This document shows positions 51,294-57,359 of a stretch of DNA of 57,359 nucleotides, piece by piece; position 1 is the first letter of the stretch; every line of letters begins with the position of its first letter. The stretch is from positions 1-57,359 of the forward strand of contig CBIFWW010000004.1 in NCBI GenBank assembly GCA_966186435.1. Direction: 5' to 3'. The position numbers and the translations under genes were made by a program. Under the pieces are notes generated by a model that saw only the letters and a list, made by a program, of their open reading frames with translations, was not told where the DNA came from and searched no databases. The stretch is from CBIFWW01 sp966186435 (lineage in GTDB: Bacteria; Pseudomonadota; Gammaproteobacteria; Enterobacterales; Enterobacteriaceae).

Positions 51294-53351
51294 ATGGGTC
51301 AGGATAAGCTTTACATCGAAAAAGAACTAAGCTGGCTGTCTTTTAACGAGCGAGTACTTCAGGAAGCAGCAGATAAACTTAACCCGTTGATTGAACGCAT
51401 GCGTTTCCTGGGGATTTACTCCAATAACCTTGATGAATTTTACAAAGTCCGATTTGCCGAGCTTAAGCGGCGCATCATCATCAGCGAAGAGCAGGGTTTA
51501 AGCTCCCACTCCCGCCATCTGCTCAGCAAAATCCAAACCCGGGTAATGAAGGCCGATCAGGAGTTTGACACCCTGTATAACGACCTGTTGCTGGAAATGG
51601 CCCGCAACCAAATCTTCCTGATTAACGAACGCCAGCTCTCCCCGAACCAGCAGCAATGGCTACGCCATTACTTTAAGCAGTACCTGCGCCAGCACATTAC
51701 GCCAATCTTGATCACTCGTGAAACCGATCTGGTGCAGTTCCTGAAGGACGATTACACCTACCTGGCGGTAGAAATTGTCCGTGGCGATACCATCCGTTAC
51801 GCCTTGTTGGAGATCCCGTCCGATAAAGTGCCGCGCTTTGTGAACCTGCCGCCGGAAACCCCACGCCGCCGTAAGCCGATGATCCTGCTGGACAACATCC
51901 TGCGCTACTGCCTTGATGATATTTTCAGCGGCTTCTTCGACTACGATTCCCTTAGCGCATATTCCATGAAAATGACCCGTGATGCGGAATACGACCTGGT
52001 TCATGAGATGGAATCCAGCCTGTTGGAACTGATGTCCTCCAGCCTGAAACAGCGCCTCACGGCAGAGCCAGTACGCTTTGTTTATCAGCGCGATATGCCT
52101 GATGCCATGGTGGAAATGCTGCGCCAGAAGCTGACTATTTCCCGCTATGACTCAATGCTACCGGGCGGCCGCTACCACAACTTTAAAGACTTTATTAGCT
52201 TCCCGAACGTGGGTAAGGCCAACTTGGTTAATAAGCCGCTGCCGCGCTTGCGCCATGTCTGGTTTGATAAATTCCGCAACGGCTTTGACGCCATCCGCGA
52301 GCGGGACGTGCTGCTGTACTACCCGTATCACACCTTCGAGCACGTGCTGGAATTGCTGCGCCAGGCCTCCTTTGACCCGAGCGTACTGGCCATCAAAATC
52401 AATATTTACCGGGTGGCGAAAGAGTCACGGATTATCGAATCCATGATCCACGCCGCCCACAACGGTAAGAAAGTCACCGTGGTGGTAGAACTCCAGGCCC
52501 GCTTCGATGAAGAAGCCAACATCCACTGGGCTAAACGCCTGACGGAAGCCGGGGTACACGTGATCTTCTCGGTACCGGGGCTGAAAATCCACGCCAAGCT
52601 GTTCCTGATTTCCCGGAAAGAAGGTGAGGAAGTGGTGCGCTATGCCCATATCGGCACCGGTAACTTTAACGAAAAAACCGCCCGCTTATATACCGATTAC
52701 TCCCTGCTGACAGCCGATGCCCGTATCACCAATGAAGTGCGCCGGGTGTTTAACTTTATCGAGAACCCGTATCGCCCGGTGGCCTTCGACCATTTATTGG
52801 TGTCGCCGCAAAACTCGCGCCGCCTGCTGTACGAAATGATCGATAAAGAGATCGCTTGCGCCCAAAAGGGCCAGCCAAGCGGCATTACCTTGAAACTGAA
52901 CAACCTGGTGGATAACGGCCTGGTTGATCGCCTGTATGCCGCATCCAGCGCCGGGGTGCCAATCAACCTGCTGATCCGCGGCTTGTGCTCGCTGATCCCG
53001 CAGCTTGAGGGGATCAGCGAAAATATTCGGGTGATCAGTATCGTTGACCGCTACCTTGAGCACGACAGGGTCTATATTTTTGAAAATGGCGGCGATAAAA
53101 AAGTGTATCTGTCATCCGCAGACTGGATGACCCGAAACATCGATTACCGTATCGAAGTGGCCGTAGCCATCCTCGATCCGCACCTGAAACAGCGGATTCT
53201 GGATATTATCGAGCTGCAATTCAGCGACACGGTGAAATCACGCATCATAGATAAAGAGTTGAGTAACCGCTATGTGCCGCGCGGCAACCGCCGTAAGGTG
53301 CGTTCGCAGCTGGCTATTTACGAGTATCTGAAATCTCTGGAACAACTTTAA
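51294..53351 (+). CDS. ppk: Polyphosphate kinase 1
   Basis: Reversibly polymerises ATP gamma-phosphate into inorganic polyphosphate; membrane-associated. 685 residues (688 in E. coli). N-terminal segment KELSWLSFNERVLQEAAD, then the catalytic core with the phosphorylated histidine in LKIHAKLFLIS and the second histidine in YAHIGTGNFNEKTARLYTD. The divergent-sounding region upstream (51090-51293) holds only AT-rich leader. ppx starts two bases after the stop: polyphosphate synthesis and breakdown share one operon. Confidence 0.97.
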   Translation: MGQDKLYIEKELSWLSFNERVLQEAADKLNPLIERMRFLGIYSNNLDEFYKVRFAELKRRIIISEEQGLSSHSRHLLSKIQTRVMKADQEFDTLYNDLLLEMARNQIFLINERQLSPNQQQWLRHYFKQYLRQHITPILITRETDLVQFLKDDYTYLAVEIVRGDTIRYALLEIPSDKVPRFVNLPPETPRRRKPMILLDNILRYCLDDIFSGFFDYDSLSAYSMKMTRDAEYDLVHEMESSLLELMSSSLKQRLTAEPVRFVYQRDMPDAMVEMLRQKLTISRYDSMLPGGRYHNFKDFISFPNVGKANLVNKPLPRLRHVWFDKFRNGFDAIRERDVLLYYPYHTFEHVLELLRQASFDPSVLAIKINIYRVAKESRIIESMIHAAHNGKKVTVVVELQARFDEEANIHWAKRLTEAGVHVIFSVPGLKIHAKLFLISRKEGEEVVRYAHIGTGNFNEKTARLYTDYSLLTADARITNEVRRVFNFIENPYRPVAFDHLLVSPQNSRRLLYEMIDKEIACAQKGQPSGITLKLNNLVDNGLVDRLYAASSAGVPINLLIRGLCSLIPQLEGISENIRVISIVDRYLEHDRVYIFENGGDKKVYLSSADWMTRNIDYRIEVAVAILDPHLKQRILDIIELQFSDTVKSRIIDKELSNRYVPRGNRRKVRSQLAIYEYLKSLEQL

Positions 53352-53353
53352 AA

Positions 53354-54895
53354 ATGCCGATAACAAAACATTCTCCCCGCCCCCAGGAATATGCAGCGGT
53401 CGATCTCGGCTCTAACAGCTTTCATATGGTTATCGCCCGTGAAGTTGACGGGGCGATGCAGATTATTGGCCGTCTGAAGCAGCGGGTACACCTGGCCGAC
53501 GGCTTGGATGAAAACAACCGCCTGAATGAAGAAGCCATTGAGCGGGGGCTTTCTTGCCTGGCGCTGTTCGCCGAACGGCTACAGGGCTTTGCCCCGGCCA
53601 ACGTGTTTATTGTTGGCACCCATACGTTGCGCCAGGCCATCAACGCCACGGATTTTCTTAAGCGGGCCGAGCACGTTATCCCCTATCCAATCGAAATCAT
53701 CTCAGGTAATGAAGAAGCGCGCCTGATCTTTATGGGGGTTGAACACACGCAGCCGGAGAAAGGCCGCAAGCTGGTGATCGATATTGGCGGTGGCTCCACT
53801 GAACTGGTGATCGGCGAGGATTTTGAACCCCGGCTGGTTGAAAGCCGCCGCATGGGCTGCGTGAGCTTTGCACAGAACTTCTTCGCCGGTGGCAAGATAA
53901 GCGGTGATAACTTTAAACGGGCGCGGCTGGCAGCGGTGCAAAAGCTGGAAAGCTTAGCCTGGCAATACCGGCTGGAAGGCTGGAACGTGGCGCTGGGTGC
54001 CTCTGGTACTATCAAAGCCGCCTATGAAGTGCTGCTAGCCTTGGGTGAGAAAGACGGGATGCTCACCCCGGAGCGCCTGGAGTTACTGCGCACTGAGGTG
54101 CTGAAATTCACCAGCTTCGAAACCCTTACCCTTCCCGGCCTCTCCGATGAGCGTAAGGCCGTATTTGTACCGGGCCTGGCGATCCTGTGTGGGGTGTTTG
54201 ACTCCCTGGGTATCAAAGAACTGCGCCTGTCTGATGGGGCGCTACGCGAAGGCGTTCTGTATGAAATGGAAGGCCGCTTCCGCCATGTGGATATCCGTAT
54301 ACGTACCGCGCAAAGCCTGGCGAACCAGTACCATATTGACAGAGAACAAGCCCGCCGGGTGCTGGACACTACTGTGCATCTTTATGAGCAATGGCGCGAC
54401 CAAAATAAGAAACAGGCCAATCCGCAGATTGAGGCATTATTAAAGTGGGCGGCGATGCTCCATGAAGTGGGCCTGAACATTAACCACAGCGGGATGCAGC
54501 GCCACTCGGCCTATATCTTGCAAAACAGCGACCTGCCCGGCTTCACCCAGGAACAGCAGACCTTTATGGCGACCCTGGTTCGCTTCAGCCGGAAAGCCAT
54601 TAAGCTTGATGAGTTACCGCGCCTGACCTTATTCCGCAAGAAGCAATTCCTGCCGCTGATTAAATTGCTGCGACTAGGCATTTTGCTTAATAACCAGCGC
54701 CAGGCCACCACCACGCCACCCACGCTGGTATTGGAAACAGACGATCACCATTGGACGCTGCGCTTCCCCCATGAATGGTTTGCACAGAACGCCCTAGTGA
54801 TGCTGGACCTGGAGCGCGAACAACAATATTGGGAAGCCATCACCGGTTGGAAGTTAATTGTTGAGGAAGAAGCCACACCCTCGGCGGTAGCCTGA
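53354..54895 (+). CDS. ppx: Exopolyphosphatase
   Basis: Processively removes phosphate from polyphosphate ends; also hydrolyses pppGpp (GppA-like). 513 residues, same as E. coli. Actin-like ATPase fold with phosphate loops AAVDLGSNSFHMVIARE at the start and VIDIGGGSTELVIG near residue 143. An HD-like C-terminal domain carries MLHEVGLNINHSGMQRHSAY. Two bases after ppk; terminator downstream faces pdeA. Confidence 0.97.
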   Translation: MPITKHSPRPQEYAAVDLGSNSFHMVIAREVDGAMQIIGRLKQRVHLADGLDENNRLNEEAIERGLSCLALFAERLQGFAPANVFIVGTHTLRQAINATDFLKRAEHVIPYPIEIISGNEEARLIFMGVEHTQPEKGRKLVIDIGGGSTELVIGEDFEPRLVESRRMGCVSFAQNFFAGGKISGDNFKRARLAAVQKLESLAWQYRLEGWNVALGASGTIKAAYEVLLALGEKDGMLTPERLELLRTEVLKFTSFETLTLPGLSDERKAVFVPGLAILCGVFDSLGIKELRLSDGALREGVLYEMEGRFRHVDIRIRTAQSLANQYHIDREQARRVLDTTVHLYEQWRDQNKKQANPQIEALLKWAAMLHEVGLNINHSGMQRHSAYILQNSDLPGFTQEQQTFMATLVRFSRKAIKLDELPRLTLFRKKQFLPLIKLLRLGILLNNQRQATTTPPTLVLETDDHHWTLRFPHEWFAQNALVMLDLEREQQYWEAITGWKLIVEEEATPSAVA

Positions 54896-54905
54896 TATAC
54901 ATGAT

Positions 54906-54928
54906 AAAGGCGCCCGCAAGCGCCTTTT
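54906..54928. terminator. Terminator between ppx and pdeA
   Basis: AAGGCGC, loop CCGCAA, GCGCCTTTTC in the convergent gap. Confidence 0.8.
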
Positions 54929-54940
54929 CGATGGGAATAA

Positions 54941-57160
54941 TTATGACTGGAATAGGGTACGCAACGACTGGGGCCGCCCAACAAAATAGCCCTGCTGGTA
55001 ATCCACTCCCATCCGGGTCAATGCTTGAGCCGTCTCTTCATTCTCCACATACTCCGCCACTACCTGCATTCGCTTCATTCGGGCTAACTGGAAGATAGAT
55101 TCCACGATCTGATAATCGAGGCTGCTGGTCATCAGATTGCGAATAAAGCTACCATCAATCTTCATGATATCAGCATGCATCTCCCGCAGGCGGGCATAGC
55201 TGGCATAACCGGTACCAAAATCATCAATTGCCACCCGGCACCCCATGCTCTGCAACCCGTGCAGCGTGACCGTCGCTTGCTCAATGTTAGTCAGCTGATC
55301 GCTTTCGGTAATTTCCAGCACCAGCTGCCACGGCTCCACATTATAGATCTTCAGCAGGCCGCGGATCTCCTCCGGCAATTGCGCCCGGCACACCGACGCT
55401 GGCGTCAGATTGATGGAGAAACGCATCCCCGGATGGGTATCCCGGTGGCTATCAATAAACTGCAATGCATTCTCCAATACCCACATATCAATGGTGGTGG
55501 ACAACCCAAACTCATGGGCCACGGGTAGGAACTGGTCCGGGGTATAAATTACGTTATCTTCCCCTTCCATGCGCAGCAGCAACTCGTAGTAGATATCGCC
55601 GCGGATGCCTTTAATCGGCTGGGCCATCAGGAAGAAGTGGTCATTATCCAGCGCATTTTGCAGACGGTTCAGCATCGCAACTTTGCTGCGCACCACATAC
55701 TGAATATGGCGCACTCCATTCATATGTAAGCTTTCTGGCATATTAGTGGTGAGAGCGAACCCGGCGGCGGTACCTAATTCACCCAATAACAGATACAGGT
55801 GCTCTACCGGTGGCCGTACATAACAGAAGCTGATCCCCACTTGCGGTTGCAGCGGCATTTCATCCCAGTGCAGACGGAACATCTTGATTTTACTGTGCAA
55901 AAATTCGATATGTTCGCGATGAGATTCCCCATTCAAACGAATCACCAACTCATGGCCGGATAGCTGATAGACGAATTCATCATCATCCAAATACTGGCGT
56001 AAATAAGAGGACAGTTGCTGCTTATAGTTAATTCGCAGCATCACCCCGTAATTTCGGCCTAACAGCTCTAGACCCGGAATGCTTAAAAAGCATAGTGCTG
56101 ACGAAGTGTGTTTTTTTAGATCCCGCGTCATCGCGCGCAAATTTGGGATTTGAATAATCGGGTCTAGCAAAGCCATACGCTTAGCCCGAGCATACACCTC
56201 CCGCTGGCGCGTTGTCACAATCGCCATCAAGGTGATGGAAATTGAAAATACCGCATAACAAGAAGAGGTTATCGCCAGCTGCAATTTGTAATCGCCGCCA
56301 TGAGGAACATAACGATAAAAGTAATGGCTTAGCAGAATTAATATTGATGTCCATACGGTGGTAATAAATAAATAGCCAAAGCGCATCGCCCCCCACAGCA
56401 TTAATGGTAGAATTAACGTAAAGGTGTAATTGGTATTAAAGATATTACTGTTATCAGACAGTGGAATAAGCAGCAGTGCCAGTAAAACACACAGCAAAAA
56501 TATCCACCCTCCCACTTCAAAAGCGGTTATGGACTGATGAAACTGGGCGCGCATCCGGTAGATAAACGCCCGGAAAAAATTAGGTTTGCGGATCACTCGA
56601 ATCAGAAAGTAACAGAACGGCACCCCGGTAATACTGCCTACAAGAATTCCCTGATAATTAATCAATGTGCTGATTTGCAGCGGGTTCTCACCCAGCAAGC
56701 TGACTTTGACGTCATATAAGCCAAAGAAAATGGCTACCTGATAAAACACAAAAAATAGCGTAGTATTACAGAATATCAGCCAGAACAAGCGTAACGGCGT
56801 TAGCTTTAAGTTACCGAAGGTACCGGTGCTACGATGTTGGGCAAAGACTTTATAGCCTCCCCAACTGATTGAAAGCGGTAATAAATAGTGAAATACACCG
56901 GTGACAGCATCTACCAGCCCACGTTCGGGCAAATAGTGCACCAAAATAGATAATGTAACACCCGGTACCGCTGCCCAGCCAAAAATCATCATCAACGCCA
57001 TCATTAAGGCGGGCGATAAATAATAGAGGGCTATACGTGACTCTTCCAGAGTACCACTGGCATTAAACAAAGAGACCAAGGGCAATAATATGGATGGCAA
57101 AATCAGCGGCAACAGCCACCATTTATTTTTATTTACGTGATACCAATCAGCCAATTGCAT
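54941..57160 (-). CDS. pdeA: Cyclic di-GMP phosphodiesterase PdeA (YfgF)
   Basis: Membrane c-di-GMP phosphodiesterase, reported in E. coli as important under anaerobic conditions. 739 residues (747 in E. coli). Residues about 15-310 form a MASE1-type membrane sensor with eight or more helices. A degenerate GGDEF domain follows, with SGHEL where GGDEF would be, so no cyclase activity. The EAL domain is C-terminal: YYELLLRMEGED at the E-x-L site, SINLTPASVC, VLEITESDQL, VAIDDFGTGYASYARLREM and MKIDGSFIRN, with catalytic residues apparently intact. An FNR-like box lies about 135 bases upstream of the start. Confidence 0.94.
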   Translation of the reverse strand: MQLADWYHVNKNKWWLLPLILPSILLPLVSLFNASGTLEESRIALYYLSPALMMALMMIFGWAAVPGVTLSILVHYLPERGLVDAVTGVFHYLLPLSISWGGYKVFAQHRSTGTFGNLKLTPLRLFWLIFCNTTLFFVFYQVAIFFGLYDVKVSLLGENPLQISTLINYQGILVGSITGVPFCYFLIRVIRKPNFFRAFIYRMRAQFHQSITAFEVGGWIFLLCVLLALLLIPLSDNSNIFNTNYTFTLILPLMLWGAMRFGYLFITTVWTSILILLSHYFYRYVPHGGDYKLQLAITSSCYAVFSISITLMAIVTTRQREVYARAKRMALLDPIIQIPNLRAMTRDLKKHTSSALCFLSIPGLELLGRNYGVMLRINYKQQLSSYLRQYLDDDEFVYQLSGHELVIRLNGESHREHIEFLHSKIKMFRLHWDEMPLQPQVGISFCYVRPPVEHLYLLLGELGTAAGFALTTNMPESLHMNGVRHIQYVVRSKVAMLNRLQNALDNDHFFLMAQPIKGIRGDIYYELLLRMEGEDNVIYTPDQFLPVAHEFGLSTTIDMWVLENALQFIDSHRDTHPGMRFSINLTPASVCRAQLPEEIRGLLKIYNVEPWQLVLEITESDQLTNIEQATVTLHGLQSMGCRVAIDDFGTGYASYARLREMHADIMKIDGSFIRNLMTSSLDYQIVESIFQLARMKRMQVVAEYVENEETAQALTRMGVDYQQGYFVGRPQSLRTLFQS

Positions 57161-57293
57161 TAGCGTTTCTTACGAATTACCGGCATCCTGAACGGACAAA
57201 AGATCGGAATCCAACCCAATCATAGGTCTGGACCAAAAATTTCTGCAGGGCCAGAGTGGACAAACGATTTTAAGGGGATCAGTGCATTAACCC

Positions 57294-57307
57294 TTGACCT
57301 ACATCAA
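57294..57307. promoter_or_regulatory. FNR-like box upstream of pdeA
   Basis: TTGAC-CTAC-ATCAA matches 9 of 10 defined bases of TTGAT-N4-ATCAA. It lies 134 bases upstream of pdeA on the minus strand and near the window end, so it might serve a gene outside to the right instead. Confidence 0.6.
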
Positions 57308-57359
57308 ATGTAACTAATACAAAGCGTGAGCTAGCTCAAATTTTTAAAATGATTATTTG

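Noticed and set aside
1..57359. CRISPR arrays, tRNA or rRNA genes, prophage or transposase genes
   Set aside because: None seen. The only dispersed repeats recognised are the two ERIC copies.

Overview
The window is a single chromosomal segment of an enterobacterium (Enterobacterales, most probably Enterobacteriaceae). Nearly every protein is a close, near full-length match to its Escherichia coli counterpart as I remember it, and the order follows the E. coli ptsI-to-pdeA (yfgF) interval: ptsI, crr, cysM-A-W-T-P, yfeX, yfeY, yfeZ, ypeA, amiA, hemF, maeB, talA, tktB, nudK, narQ, acrD, yffB, dapE, ypfN, ypfH, tmcA, ypfJ, purC, bamC, dapA, gcvR, bcp, perM, bepA, yfgD, hda, uraA, upp, purM, purN, ppk, ppx, pdeA. 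It is not E. coli: several E. coli blocks are missing (pdxK/yfeK, ucpA-mur, eut, hyf), a napFDABC operon without napGH sits beside nudK, and narP follows narQ directly. There are no tRNA or rRNA genes, phage genes, insertion sequences or CRISPR arrays.

Layout. 1-6.6 kb: the end of the PTS genes (ptsI is cut by the window edge) and the sulfate/thiosulfate uptake operon cysPTWA, with cysM behind a hairpin terminator. 6.7-11.8 kb: Dyp peroxidase, a lipoprotein, small envelope and acetyltransferase genes, amidase amiA and hemF. 11.8-17.3 kb: NADP malic enzyme and the talA-tktB pentose phosphate pair. 17.3-30.1 kb: a nitrate region with a 3' remnant of ypfG, nudK, napFDABC, a divergent DUF2157 membrane protein, a deletion-scarred aegA remnant, the sensor/regulator pair narQP, and efflux pump acrD. 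30.1-33.2 kb: an ERIC repeat, the 19-codon gene ypfM, and an AT-richer accessory module of a DeoR-type repressor divergent from an exported DUF4432 mutarotase-like protein. 33.3-49.2 kb: core biosynthesis, RNA modification and envelope genes. 49.4-57.2 kb: purMN, ppk-ppx and the c-di-GMP phosphodiesterase pdeA.

How it works together. The nitrate region contains a complete sense-and-respond unit. NarQ senses nitrate or nitrite and NarP is its response regulator. The nap promoter carries an FNR-like site and a 7-2-7 NarP-like site with centres 20 bp apart, the spacing I recall for E. coli napF. NapFDABC reduces nitrate in the periplasm, drawing electrons through the quinol dehydrogenase NapC only. 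An FNR-like box upstream of pdeA suggests anaerobic control of c-di-GMP turnover as well. PurR-type operators mark purC and purM. An ERIC element has landed in the purC leader, between its operator and its start codon.

The strongest points for follow-up are the aegA and ypfG remnants flanking nap, the nap/narQP arrangement with the DUF2157 partner, the DeoR/DUF4432 module, the ERIC element in the purC leader, the conserved CTG start of hda, and the tiny ypfM gene. Comparisons with E. coli are from memory and no database search was run.
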